This document shows, in pieces, positions 32,703-43,763 of a stretch of 51,196 bases of DNA; the first letter of the stretch is position 1; each line of letters starts with the position of its first letter. Below the pieces are notes generated by a model, which saw only the letters and a program-made list of their open reading frames with translations, did not search any database and was not told the origin of the DNA. The translations under genes were made by a program, and so were the position numbers. The stretch spans positions 1 through 51,196 of the forward strand of contig NCSJ02000308.1 in assembly GCA_002812745.2 (NCBI GenBank), read 5' to 3'. Source of the stretch: Scytalidium lignicola. Lineage: Eukaryota; Ascomycota; Leotiomycetes.

Positions 32703-35151
32703 ATATATAAGAAGATAATAATTACTTATATTTCTTCTTAATAAGTATAACTTGAATTTATATAAGTTAAGATAAATTCAAAGTTAAAGTAAAATTTGTT
32801 GATTTAACTATAAAGAAATCTAAAGAGATTATTATTAAAAATAATATAATAAAGGAATTAAAATATAGTTTTACTTAATAATTCTAAGTTTATTATTAAA
32901 TAATAAAGGCTTATGATTACTTACTCTTATAACTTACTTAAGATTTAGTATTCTTCTTATGTATTATACAAGATTTAACATACATTTTTAAGATTATAAT
33001 AAGCTTAGTTTTTAGTTTAAAGATATATTATTATAATAGCCTTTGAATTCTTCATAGATTTCTATACATATTATTAGACATTAACAATGAATTCAAGATT
33101 AAAAACAAGTATTTCTAATTTCTTATTTATAAATATTCTAACTATTAAATTAATAATTATTTTATATCCTTTGAAATAAAATTAATTATAAATAAAACCT
33201 TCTTAATACTTAGTAAAATTAATATTAAGTAAAAAGGTTATTATGCTTATATTATGTAGTATTCCTAAGTAATATATATTTATTTATAAATAACTTTTTT
33301 AGACAATTACTCAATCAATAGTATTAATATTCTTGAAGATAGTATAGTTTCCAAGAGTAACTTTTTAATTCATAAATTATACTGTTAATATTCTCCTTTA
33401 GAATAAAACTATTTAAGAGATTAACTTATTGCTTAATATTAATCTAATATTCTTAATTATAATAATAATAAGCTTAGTTTATAATTTAAGTTTATATACT
33501 TTTCTATTTAGTATATAAGTCTTCTTAACTTTTATAAATAATATTCTCCTTAAAATCTTTATTATTGAAAAAAAGTTAATAACCTTGAAATTAATCAAGT
33601 TTATCATTCTTTATAATTTGATTTTTGATGTTTTATTATAATAATAAGAGATGTTAAGATTATATACTAATTCTAAGAAGTTGTTAATAAGTAGTATAAT
33701 TAACTTAATTTTAACTAGCATTTTTATATCCTTAAGTTAAGTTGTTTATTATTATCCTTTCTTAAGAAGAATTAAATTATTATAATTTGTATTAAGGAAT
33801 ACTCTGAACAAGTATAAGNAAAAAAAACTTTATTAATCTATAACTACTCTTCTTTAATTGTTAAGAAGTTAAATACTAAAACACTAATGTTAAAACATAA
33901 AGAATATATTTAAGGAAAAAGAGTATATATATTAATTTTCAAAGTAAATATCATTTGCTCAAGACAAATTTAAAGAATTTGTTATATTAGAACTTGTTTT
34001 ATATATAGTTGGTTTTTTTTCGTTAATATATAAGATTAAAACTATAATTCTATGTATATTACTTCTTAGATTTGTTATTTAATATAACTTAACAAGTTAT
34101 CTTATCTTTTGTTTATACATTATAAGACTTAATAAAAAGTTATAAACATTGTTAATATTATATATTTGTATAAGTTTTTGTTTAAACTTGCTTTTCTTAT
34201 AAGTATATAAACAAACATTTTAATACTTGTTAAATATATTCTCTTACTCCTTATAAAGTTAAGCAAAGTAAAAGTCTTCAAGTAATATTATAATATTTAT
34301 AGATTCTTTTAAAACTTTATAATTATACTTGTATAAAAGTTCTTACTTTCCTTTTAATGTTAAGTTGTATTATTGTAATACATCTGGAATATAGTTGTTT
34401 GTAAGTAAAATAAGATCAAGGATGTTATTAAGGTTTACAAGGGAATTATACTTATTCTAAGTGTACTAGTACNTTTTTTATTTTATATAAATAGATTTAC
34501 AGTTTTGTATTATACTCTTTTAAAGAACAAGTATAAAGTTGTTATAATTATTAAATAAGATGTTTAATAGATTTTGAAAATATAAGTTAAGATGATTAGA
34601 TTCTTGTAAGTAGTAAAGAAGACAAAGATTATATTAAAGATAATTAGGTAAAGGAAGAAGAGATTAATAAAGACTATATTTCAAGTTAGCTAAATTGATT
34701 TAATCTTTAAAAAGATTCTAAGACAAAAAAAAGAGAAAAGGAAAAAGATAAAAGAAGATAGAAGGAGAAAGGTAAAAAGGTTAAAGTTATATGTAATATA
34801 ATCTTCTAGCTTTTCATTTCTATAACAGTACTAAGTTACTTGTATAGATTCTTCCTTATTATTACTTTTTATTTTACATGTTTTTTAATTGTTATGATAA
34901 ACTACTAATTTGCTTAAGTTATCCTCTTCATCAAAAAATCCTAACTAAGACTTATTGTTATAATTACTTTATAATAATTATCCTAGTTTAAGATTTGACT
35001 ATTTTTTATATAATAACAAATTGTATAATTATATTATATTAGAATTATGTTATCTTATATTAAATATGTTTTTTTATATATAACAGTATAAATTAAAAAT
35101 AAAATCCATTTTGTATTTACTTAACCATTAAGAAACTAGAAGATTCTACTT
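32703..35151. other. Unassigned AT-rich DNA
   Basis: The stretch lies right of Gyp-C copy 2. Both strands are full of stops. A Lys/Glu-rich plus-strand reading near 34610-34790 (EDKDYIKDN and KKREKEKDKRR) and a patch near 33900-34050 were inspected without a family match. No terminal repeats were seen. It may be a strongly decayed transposon. Confidence 0.4.
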
Positions 35152-35375
35152 AATTAAGAATATTTAATTTCAAGAATATAAAAGAAAAAGAAGTAAATAC
35201 TTTAAAGTTAGAAAATATTAATAATGAGATTATATACTTAACCTTTGAAGATTTAGCAAAAGGAAATTTAACCTTTAGACTTGAAGATTTAAGGATAAGA
35301 CTAAGAGTTTTTAATAATAAAACAATAGCTTTTATAGTATTTAACCATTTGACAGATGAAGATTCAAACTTATAA
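35152..35375 (+). pseudogene. Open patch of an unrecognised protein
   Basis: The frame is open from 35152 to the TAA at 35373-35375 (74 codons), unusual here. It reads VNTLKLENINNEIIYLTFED then LAKGNLTFRLEDLRIRLRVF, and NNKTIAFIVFNHLTDEDSNL. Regular charge and hydrophobic spacing argue for a decayed real protein more than for chance. I cannot name the family. Downstream, 35600-35720 gives another Lys/Glu-rich plus-strand reading (LLKVEEELSLRGK) that may belong to the same gene. Confidence 0.45.
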
Positions 35376-36382
35376 CTAAGAATCTAATTACAAGTTCTAC
35401 TATATATCTTTATAACTAAAAGTTAAAGAAGGTTTATTAGTTTTAAAAAGGCCTTTTATTTGATTGTATATTATCATTAGTAAGCTTAAGTTTAATTAGC
35501 CTCTTTAACTATAATTATGTTAGTATACTTTTATAACTAATTGCTTAACATTATAATTATAAATATAATAGTATGTTTGTTTAAAAAAGTTAAAAATTCT
35601 AAAAATGCTAAGAATTAAACTTAAATGGCTTTTAAAGGTAGAAGAAGAGTTAAGCTTAAGAGGGAAAATTAAAAGAAGATTGTTAAAGTTTGTTTAAGCT
35701 AAGTTTGATAAGTATATATAATGATTTTAATTTAAAAGATCTTAAGTTAGATTAGTTTACTAAAATTTCCTTTAAAGTTATAAGTCTTGAACAAAAGGAA
35801 AAGGAGAAGAGTTTCTTATATTACTGATATAGTTAATAATAAGTTATATCCTCTTAAGCTTAATATTACTTAGTCTAATTATATATAAGTTACAAAAGGG
35901 AATAGCTTAAGTTTTTAAAACTAATAAGCTTACATTTTATTATAATGAAAGGCTTGTTACTCCTTAACATTATTAAGGGTAAACTCTAATTCTTTTCTTA
36001 AAGGATTTTCTAAGAGGAATATATATTATAACTATGATTCTTGATAATAATATTATTACTTTCTTTCTTATGTTTTAGCTTAATTTACTTCTTTAACCTC
36101 TTTAATTATTTAATATTTTTAAAGTTTTATACTTTACAAAGTATATAGATTAATTTATTTTTAAACATAATAATAAATTAAATGTTGTTTTTAAATGACA
36201 AGAATCATATGATCAAGGTTAAGATAACTACATTAATCTGAAAATCATAAACTTATATGATTTAATTATATAACTTCAAATAGATAAGATTATTTAATTT
36301 ATAATTTTGATTATGATTATAAATAATAAAATCATAATAATAGTTTTTCCTAATTATAATTATAATTATAAATTTTAAATTT
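35376..36382. other. Unassigned AT-rich DNA left of Cop-Y
   Basis: It includes the possible downstream part of the 35152 gene. The last 80 bases before Cop-Y are an A/T palindromic run (repeated TAATTATAAT units). It does not resemble the Cop-X LTR that lies on the other side of Cop-Y. Confidence 0.4.
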
Positions 36383-36547
36383 TATTGTGATATCCTAGTT
36401 GTCACCTTAGGCANNACGTTTCACCTATTACACATGACTTCCCTTTCTAGTAGTTAACTTCACTTGTACGTACGTAATTATACTACAACACCATAATATA
36501 TTTGACTAACCCTGATTACGCAACCTTTTGCTGTGCCTAATTCAACA
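36383..36547 (+). repeat. Cop-Y 5' LTR
   Basis: It is the same length as the 3' LTR, and the differences I noticed are of C/T or G/A type; two Ns lie at 36414-36415. It starts TATTGTG where the 3' LTR has TGTTGTG. It ends TTCAACA. Confidence 0.9.
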
Positions 36548-36562
36548 GGTTATGCACTCTGG
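36548..36562 (+). promoter_or_regulatory. Putative primer-binding site of Cop-Y
   Basis: The base run GGTTATGCACTCTGG directly follows the LTR CA end. Its first seven bases match the part of copia primer sites that pairs with the anticodon loop of initiator tRNA-Met (half-tRNA priming). The remainder does not match clearly. Confidence 0.45.
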
Positions 36563-36640
36563 TAATAATGTAATTAGGCTAACTCTACTTCTTTTGTGTT
36601 GATTGTGTTGATTGGTACCTTTTTTNGTCTCTGTTTACCC

Positions 36641-37563
36641 ATATCCACATGTCTAGCCATCATCTTTAGCATAGCTGACGATTCTGGAACTGTAGTTCTT
36701 CCAAAGGACCAAAGACTTAAGGGTTCAGAGAATTACAACCTTTAAAACTCTTGTCTTATGGTTTTGCTCTAGTCTAAAGGTCTTGAAGATCATGTTGATA
36801 ATATTGTTTCACCTCCCAAGGGAGATACTCCTGAGTAGAAGGCCTAGTGCAAAGATGACACCAAAACCCATATGTGTCTTAATGTCAATATCAACAATAA
36901 AGCTACGTTATTGATCAAGGATTATGATACAGCAAAGCTTGCTTAGAGTACTTTAAAAGCTTAATATCAAGGAAAAGGTCACAATCTACAACAAAAGTTC
37001 TTATCTAAGTTAATCTCTGTTAAACACAGTCACTTCAACTTTATGAACATGTATATTACTGTGTTTAAATCAATAATAGTCAATTTGAAGGCTGTTAAGG
37101 GTGATAACATAAAGCTTCTTTATTAATTTGTCTTTATTTTTAGTTTTAAGGATGAATATCCTATTTAAGTTGAACATTAGTGTTTAATTAGCAGATCAGA
37201 GAAGTTATCTATACTTACTCAACTTATAAAAGACATTGCTGATAAATTTATCTCTGTTACTAGCTCCTTTGGTGTTGTTATGTATGACAAGAACAATTCT
37301 AATTCAAGCAATTCAAAAAGCTTTAAGGATGTCAAGTACAATTATTGCAAGAAGAATGGTCATAAGGAATCCAATTGCTTTCAAAAGCATCTTAAGAAGC
37401 TTGAGGAATATAAGGCAAAGCAGTCTAGTAAGAAGAAGGAGAAGAAAAGTAAAGATAAACCTAAGAAGTCTGATTTGAAGGATAAATCCAACATTGTCAA
37501 CCTTAACTTTGCTAGCTTGGTCACTGCTAATCCTATGGCTTTCTCCATGTTTACATGCAATTA
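36641..37563 (+). pseudogene. gag: Cop-Y gag region of the gag-pol frame
   Basis: The frame shared by all later domains can be read from about 36641, where ATA may be a decayed ATG; the ATG at 36649 is in another frame. It reads LPKDQRLKGSENYNL, KGLEDHVDNIV and HFNFMNMYITVF, matching the UBN2/copia Gag layout (L-x-G-x-x-N-Y). At about 37335-37385 it has the knuckle YNYCKKNGHKESNCFQKH, CCHC with the first Cys now Tyr. A Lys-rich tail (KKKEKKSKDKPKKSDLKDK) follows. Stops are TAA or TAG at likely Gln or Trp codons. Gag coats the element RNA. Confidence 0.85.
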
Positions 37564-37965
37564 GTAGATTGCAAATATAAGTACTACTGATCATATTACT
37601 AATAATCTTAATTGGTTCAATTCTAGTTCTTATTCAATGTGTTCTAATCTTCATCCTATAAAGATAAGTAATAGTTTTGCTCTGATTGTAAGCATAAGCA
37701 TTGTTACACTTGAAACTACTTGTTCAGATGGTTCATCCTTCCTCTTAACACTTATTAATATACAGTATATACTTACATTTCTGGTTAATATTTTCAGAGC
37801 CTTAAGACTCCTTGTACAGAATGGTAATGTTTATATTACTTCATCTGGTATATTCAATAAGAACAACATTGAATACAATACTGTTATTACCTTCCTTGCT
37901 AGTATCTATTTAAGATTAGCATCCTTTCTAACAGTACTTATTTCTGCATTCCTTGCTTGTTAAAC
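37564..37965 (+). pseudogene. Cop-Y protease and GAG-pre-integrase entry
   Basis: Right after a TAG the frame reads QIANISTTDHITNNLNWFNS, the D-S-G-A-T-D-H-x-T-N site of copia protease with the catalytic D-S-G altered to N-I-S. The following 108 codons are open (37637-37963), with repeated Ile/Leu/Val strands expected of the protease fold and the ...VQNGNVYITSSGIF... patch. It would cut the gag-pol polyprotein. Catalysis is lost. Confidence 0.7.
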
Positions 37966-38920
37966 AGTCCTTAGTCTGGACATTATTCATTAATGTTTGG
38001 CATATGCAAGCCTTGAAGTTATCAAGAATACAATTAAAGCTACTCTTGGTATTGATACTGAGCTAGTGAAGAAGGCCTCTGATGAAGACTTCTTCCTCTG
38101 TAAAGCTTGTAAGTATAATTGCTCTGAAAAAGGTATTTCTCAACAACTCAGAAAAAGATCTACTAAAGTTGGTGAGGTCTTGAATATCAATGTATATACA
38201 ATTACACTTGTCAGTTATAATAAGCATCACTATACTATTACTATAGTGGATGATTGCTCTAATGCTACTTGAGGTTATACTTATAAAGAAAAGAAGGGTG
38301 TATATGATGTTATAGTTATGTACTGTACTCTTCTTAAGAATTAGTAGAATATTACTCTCAAATTGATTTGAATTGATGGTAGAAATGAGTTTAGTAAAGA
38401 GAAACTTGATACCTTCTGTAGTCATAAAGGTATTCAACATGAAAAGACTACTCCTCATACACCATGACAAAATGGAGTCTCTGAAAGAGTTGAATACTTT
38501 ATATTTACAAGAACTTGCATTATTATAATTGTTATTAGCATTCCCCTTACACTTTAGAACAAGGTATACAAATCAGCTATATATATTAGTAATCATCTTG
38601 TAACCAGAACTCTTGTAAGTGATATCACTTTATTTAAAGCCTTTATGAAATAAGTTTCTCCTTTTGGTATTAATTGTAAACCTGATTTATCAAATCTTTA
38701 TGTTGTTGGTTCCAAAATCTTTATACATGTCAACAAGGAACATTGTATAACTTCTCAAAAGATAACTTCTAAAGCTGAAGAGGGCATATTATTAAGCTTT
38801 AAGAGTAACTTGATTTATTGTTGTTAGGTTCTCTTACACACTTACAAGCTAATTTACACTTCCTATATTACCTTCATAAAGGGTAATCTATGCCTAGAAG
38901 AGCTTGTTGTCAAAGCTCAA
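37966..38920 (+). pseudogene. Cop-Y integrase
   Basis: The zinc part reads AYASLEVIKNTIKATLGID and FFLCKACKYNCSEKGISQ (H-H-C-C, both His lost). The core reads LNINVYTITLVSYNKHHYT then TITIVDDCSNAT, GRNEFSKEKLDTFC and HTP-QNGVSERVE, matching the copia signature W-x-Y-x-x-K-K-S and G-x-E-F, with the catalytic Glu in SER-x-E kept and the first Asp changed to Asn. Integrase inserts the cDNA into the genome. It is broken by several stops. Confidence 0.85.
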
Positions 38921-39440
38921 GATGCTGAAGCTGTTATTGAAGCTAGTTCCTCACATTCTCCACTATCTCCACCTTTTACTCTACAAGATGCAACTCTCCC
39001 TTCATAGTTGAACTCTACGTTTGAGGAGGTTGTACAACTTACTGAGGAGGAGGAGGAGATGTCTGAAGATAAGCTTCCTCAGGTAATTATACTTACCAAA
39101 CATAATTGTAGTTGTCCGAAAGGCTCAAAGAATAAGAAGCTTGAATAAGGACATACCAACTCTGATATTACACATGTTGATCTTATAGAGAATCATATTA
39201 CACACCTGCAAACTGCAAAATTAAGCATTCAAGCTCCATCTCCAGTTGTTTCTCCATCTCTAGTCGTTTTTAAAGCCTTTCCTGATAAAGGAAAGATTCT
39301 TAGTCAACCTCTAGCAATTACTATGGCTTATGGCCACTATCTTACAACTTATTCTGCTTTGAATTTAGGGTATGCCCTAGTTGTAACAGATGATCCTATA
39401 AAACCAAAATCTTATAAGGAAGCCCTTGATACTCTGTATT
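38921..39440 (+). pseudogene. Cop-Y linker between integrase and RT
   Basis: The same frame continues through a low-conservation Pro/Ser/Glu-rich part: EASSSHSPLSPPFTLQ, EEVVQLTEEEEEMSEDKLPQ, QAPSPVVSPSLVVFKAFPDK. Such a spacer is usual between integrase and RT in copia elements. It contains few stops. Confidence 0.65.
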
Positions 39441-40320
39441 CCAAGGAATAAGAAGATGCCATAGTAATTAAGCTCAAGTCTTTAGTGAAGTATAAGACTT
39501 TCAAGCTTACTTAGCTTCCTCCTGGAAAGCATACCTTAAAAGGCCAATAGGTCTATTGTATCAAACGCAACGTAGACCGTCAAATTGAACACTTTAAAGC
39601 CAGGTTTGTGGTCAAGGGATACAAACAATGCCATAGAGTAGATTATGATCAAACTTGGGCAAGTGTTGTCAAGTCAACAACATAGAAGGTATTGATGTTA
39701 GTTGCTATTGTTCATGGCTGGCAAATACACTAAATGGACGTTGTTACAGCCTTTCTGAATGGTGATATCGACATAGAAATCTATATGGATCTCCTTGAAG
39801 GATTCACTGTTGAGGATTTTCGAGCTCTTAGTGTTGAATGTATTGATATCGTCAATGACGATAGTCATATTGTTCTATTCCTTTTGAAGTCCTTGTATGG
39901 ACTGAAACAAGCTCTTTGTTGCTGGCAATTGAAGCTTAATTCAAAGTTAACTAAGATTAGCTTTCTTCCTCTTTAATCCAACCTTAGTGTCTTCTTCAAT
40001 CAATGTCTAAGCATCTTTATTTGCACTTATGTTGACGATTTTCTAGTTATCAGTCTTGGAGGCTTTTAATTTAACGAGGTCAAGCTAATTCTTTATGATT
40101 TATTCAAAATGATTGATATAGGACTTGTATCCTGGTTTTTGAAGGTGTGTATCATACAGGATTGGGAAAAACACACTATTTCTCTTGTTTAGGATAGGTA
40201 TATCAAGAAGATTCTTGATCAATTCAGGTATAACAATGTTAAACCTTACTCTACTCCTTTTGAGGCGAATGTGGCTGAATTCATGGTTAAATACGACGGT
40301 ATGGCTACTCCTCAGGATGT
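39441..40320 (+). pseudogene. Cop-Y reverse transcriptase
   Basis: The frame reads KYKTFKLTQLPPGKHTLK, IKRNVDRQIEHFKARFVVKG, VDYDQTWASVVKST, MDVVTAFLNGDIDIEIYM, FLLKSLYGLKQALCCWQLKL and ICTYVDDFLVIS. These are the canonical copia RT blocks, with MDV-TAFLNG and the catalytic YVDD box intact. Only TAA/TAG stops break it (open patch 39734-39976). It would copy the element RNA into DNA. Confidence 0.93.
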
Positions 40321-41005
40321 ATAACTTTACTCTGAAAAAGTTGGTTCTGTTATGTATCTCATAACGCAAACATGCCTTAATCTGTCTTTCCCAGTCTCTA
40401 GACTCTCACAATTCCTTCAAAATCCATCTTCACAACACTTGAAACTGGCTAAACAGGTCTTTCAATACCTACAAAGTACTCAAGATGTTGGAATTACTTT
40501 CGGAGGTGATGGAAACCTTGATTTTTACAGTTTCAGCAACTCTGACTATGGTGGTTGCTTGGAAACACATCGTTCCACCATAGGTTACCTCTTCTTTTTA
40601 GGTGGTGGACTTATTTCATGGTGCTGCTAGTGATTACCTTGTGTTACTCTGTCCACTACGAAAGCTAAGTACTATGCTCTCTCTGAAGCGTCATGCGAAG
40701 CTATATGGCTGGCCAGATTGCTGTCAGAACTCCAGGTTAACGTTTCGAGCTTTAAAATCACCTTAAATAGTGACAATCAAGGCTCCCTTTCTATGGTTGA
40801 GACTACCGAACAATCAAAAAAGGCTAAACACATTGATATCAGATATCACTTTGTACATGAGAAAGTGCAATCAGAAGAGATCGTTTTAAATTATGTCCCT
40901 ACCGCAGATATGGTGGCTGACGGCCTTACAAAAGCTTTGAATTCAGTCAAACATACAAAGTTTATGGATTTGTTAGGCCTGAAATCGATCGCTTTGAATC
41001 GATAA
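40321..41005 (+). pseudogene. Cop-Y RNase H and gag-pol end
   Basis: Patches open at 40352-40630 and 40718-41005 read NLSFPVSRLSQFLQNPSSQH, YSFSNSDYGGCLETHRST, TLSTTKAKYYALSEASCEA-IWL and KKAKHIDIRYHFVHEKV, then MVADGLTKAL. The copia RNase H shows D-x-D-x-A as NSDY, T-x-E-A-E-Y as TTKAKYYALSEA and the terminal ADxLTK motif. The true stop TAA is at 41003-41005, 134 bases before the 3' LTR. Confidence 0.92.
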
Positions 41006-41126
41006 AAACTCTCATTTCGGGTTCAGGTATTACACTTACAGCATTCTGTTTTATGGTTCAAGTGTCTTCGTACTCGTTTTTGTATAGGATTTGGAGGACT
41101 TTTGCATTAATTTTCGGTGCTTCGGT

Positions 41127-41138
41127 GACATGGGGGTG
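41127..41138 (+). promoter_or_regulatory. Cop-Y polypurine tract
   Basis: A G-rich run with five consecutive G ends directly before the 3' LTR, where plus-strand synthesis would be primed. Confidence 0.55.
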
Positions 41139-41303
41139 TGTTGTGATATCCTAGTTGCCACCTTAGGCACCACGTTTCACCTATTACACGTGACTTCCCT
41201 TTCTAGTAGTTAGCTTCACTTGTACGTACGTAACTACACTACAACACCATAATATATTTGACTAACCCTGATTACACAACCTTTTGCTGTGCCTAATTCA
41301 ACA
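41139..41303 (+). repeat. Cop-Y 3' LTR
   Basis: It starts TGTTGTGATATCC and ends TTCAACA, directly after the polypurine tract. It contains the palindromic TACGTACGTA also found in the 5' LTR. Confidence 0.92.
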
Positions 41304-42783
41304 CATGTTATAAGTAAATTAACATTGATTAATTTATACATATAGATCAGGAGATTATCATTTAATTAATAAGACATTTAATAGTCCTCTTTTAAAGTTA
41401 AATCTTAGGAGATTATAACTTGTTTAATAGGATATTCAGTAGTCTTCTTACAAAGTTACAATTTACCTTAGTTGAAGGGGGAAATAGTTATTCAACAATT
41501 ATAACTTGATCAGTAAGATGTTTAGTAGTCCTTTTTTATAATTGTTATTGTTAAACTTGTTTTTGTCAAAAACAACATGTTTAATTAGATGTCAAGCAGT
41601 TTACTTATAAAGTTGTATAATTAGCCAATTAATTAATTCTATTTGAAAAATTACTCTTTTACCTTTTAGTTTTATCAATTTCTATTTAAAAATTACTATT
41701 TTCTTTATATCTTTTATTTTAGACTAGAAATAATATATTAAACTACTAAAACCATAATCTTTTACCTTACTTTCACTTTTATTATAAAATTATAAGCCTT
41801 TACAAGCATACAGGAGAACTCTAAGAGCTTATAGAACTTTATGTTCAAGAAGACTAAGAAGTTATTATACCCTTGAAAAACTTTTATTTAAGCCTTTATG
41901 ATTACAAAGTTTACTACTTACAAGTAAATACTCTTTGTACTTATGTGTAATTAACTTTGTTTTATAGTTAATCAAGTATTTTGTGTTAGTACTAGTAGAT
42001 TATACATATACAGCTTAAGAACAACAGGAAATATAGCAGAAATAAAAGATATAACAAGGAATATAAGAGAAAACAGACTAGAAACCATTATAAGGGTAAT
42101 AAAGAGTATTATAAGGGTAAATTAAGAGGTATAAATCAAGAAATGAAAATGAGGAATAACAATTAGATTTATGAAGAACAATTAACTTAAATTCTTGGAA
42201 ACTAAAGTTTACAAATACTATTTTAACAAGAGAAGTAATGTAAACCTTTAAGACTTGTTCTAAGATGATTTTAAGGACTTTACTATTAACTACTTTAGAA
42301 TAATCTTTTAAAAAGAATTATAAGACTTATATAATTACTTTCATTGTAGTAATATACAGGTAATGTATAATAACAAGAATATTACAATTGTTTAAACTCT
42401 TGTGAATGTACTACAAGAGGAAGAACAATATGTATAAGATAAGGAAAACTTTAAAAATACCCTTCATAACCTTCAAAAGAGACTTATTACCTTTATGATT
42501 ATTATACTCCTTAAAACTATTCAACTTACAAACCTTCAAATTAACCTTAAAGTTCTTAGTTTTATATTTGTAAGTCAAGAATCAAGTACTTTTATAACCC
42601 TTCAAAGTAAATAATAATTTTATAGACTATAACAAAATTATAACCTTAATTATGAACTTAACCTATTATTATTATCTCTAACTTGACTTATATATATAAA
42701 ACAAGTTTTTAATATTGTTAAAATGTACACAAAAGACTAGAAGTATAATAAAGTAATTAATAACTTTAAATACAAGTTGATAA
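41304..42783 (+). mobile_element. Cop-X copy 3, left part (LTR remnant, leader and gag), split by Gyp-D
   Basis: It matches copy 1 from about 4915 onward, so the first 170 or so bases of the LTR are missing where Cop-Y ends. Gag is better readable than in copies 1 and 2: at about 42010-42160 it is rich in K, R, N and Y, followed by ELQDLYNYFHCSNIQVMYNN and LVNVLQEEEQYVQD (TAA/TAG read as Gln). The copy is interrupted by Gyp-D after the GATAA at 42779-42783 and resumes at 51065. Confidence 0.75.
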
Positions 42784-43027
42784 TGTTATGGACTGAGTCT
42801 AAGGTGGAGACAGTGAATCATAATCGGGGAGGCAGTAACACTAACAATTAAGCTTGTTCTATTCTCCAAACTAATTCCTGAAGAATCTAAATTATAATGG
42901 TTACTTAGGTTACCCTTATATATGTCAGGTCCTGTATGCTCTTGAAGTAAGCCCTTATCTTAATACTCTGTTCACATGCCTAGTACACTACGTGTACTTC
43001 TCAAGCTCTGCGATCTAGGCTCTAACA
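42784..43027 (-). repeat. Gyp-D 3' LTR
   Basis: It pairs with 50816-51059 at equal length. It is less decayed than the 5' LTR, keeping GGACTGAGTC and CACTACGTGTAC, with differences mostly C/T or G/A. Confidence 0.93.
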
Positions 43028-43042
43028 TTATCCCCTCCTCTT
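43028..43042 (-). promoter_or_regulatory. Gyp-D polypurine tract
   Basis: The minus strand reads AAGAGGAGGGGATAA directly before the 3' LTR, sharing AGGGGATAA with the Gyp-C tract. Confidence 0.7.
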
Positions 43043-43256
43043 GAGGTTCTTGTCCTCAAGAGCTACAAGCTCCTGGTGTCATCTAGCGCCTCTCCTAGGG
43101 TCTACAAATACAAAGATCATTCTTGAATCCTATGCTTCTTTCAAATGTGAAGGTCTTAAAATAGTGTCTTTGTTCAGTAGCTCGATGTTGTGACGCCTTT
43201 GAGTCAGTGTGCCTCTTTAGTATCCTTTTGATGTTACAGTACACAAGTCTCTTATG

Positions 43257-43763
43257 CTAATAACAGGCTTTATACATGTATGTAAACATAGCTTTGCCAT
43301 TTCTCTTATGCCTTCTGGCTGTTAGCTTTTTTAGTCCTTCTAAAGGGGTGTAGGTCTTAGGTGAAGATCCAGCACTTTGCTTACTTCCCTTTGTTACTAA
43401 TAATATAGAGTCAAATGGAGTAAACACAAAACGTTCAAACATGGTAAATATAAAGCTATTCCCAGCATTAAGCTTTCTGATTATGATCAAACGTAAGTAT
43501 TCTCCTAGCATAATAATCTTGTAAAGTAATTCCTAGATTATTGTAAAATTAAGTAAAGATCAGTAAATATTCTAGAGTTCTTAAATAAGCAAAGTGTAAT
43601 GTACAATCACCAACATTTTCAGAGGTCTATATAAACCTCCCTTATTACTCCCTTTCTTCTCCTTTTCTCTTTTTGTCACTTTATCCATTACCTTTACAAG
43701 ATAAGTTTTCCCCTTCTTTAATTCTTTAAAGCTTGAAGTTAAGCTTTGAATAGTATTATACAA
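43257..43763 (-). pseudogene. Sense accessory frame at the 3' end of Gyp-D, function unknown
   Basis: From 43763 down to 43257 one minus-strand stretch is almost stop-free: 60 codons (43763-43581), about 70 bases with a few stops, then 84 codons (43511-43257). It reads SFKELKKGKTYLVKVMDKVT, GGLYRPLKMLVIVHYTLLI, then FTMFERFVFTPFDSILLV and PKTYTPLEGLKKLTARRHK. Base composition is richer in GC than pol. It lies 214 bases from the 3' LTR on the pol strand, so it might be the pol C-terminus or a separate gene. I recognise no domain, and it lacks chromodomain motifs. Confidence 0.5.

Larger units (their letters stand above)
36383..41303 (+). mobile_element. Cop-Y: full-length Ty1/copia retrotransposon, mildly decayed
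   Basis: Two 165-base direct repeats (36383-36547, 41139-41303) flank one continuous gag-pol frame of about 4.36 kb. Domain order is gag knuckle, protease, integrase, RT and RNase H, the Ty1/copia order. A putative primer site follows the first LTR and a G-rich polypurine tract precedes the second. It is the least decayed element here: all readable domains are in the same frame, with only stop codons added. The flanking pentamers (AATTT, CATGT) do not match, and only the right flank is Cop-X, so a rearrangement at the left end is likely. Confidence 0.93.

Noticed and set aside
33850..34350. Possible hAT transposase (a stretch resembling F-S-L-D-x-W-T-S-P-N followed by hydrophobic strands).
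   Set aside because: The resemblance needs several unsupported restorations, no RW or dimerisation motif and no terminal repeats with 8-base duplication were found.
37313..37594. Minus-strand frame of 93 codons over the Cop-Y zinc knuckle, and the minus frames at 38063-38470 and 40100-40369.
   Set aside because: They are antisense shadows of Cop-Y gag-pol, which carries clear protein motifs on the plus strand in the same places.
36641..41005. Frequent in-frame TAA and TAG at Gln positions could suggest a genetic code in which they encode Gln.
   Set aside because: The same elements also show Cys to Tyr, Asp to Asn and His to Tyr at catalytic or metal sites, and the density differs between copies of one family. 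Those facts fit C-to-T decay at CpA (RIP), not recoding.
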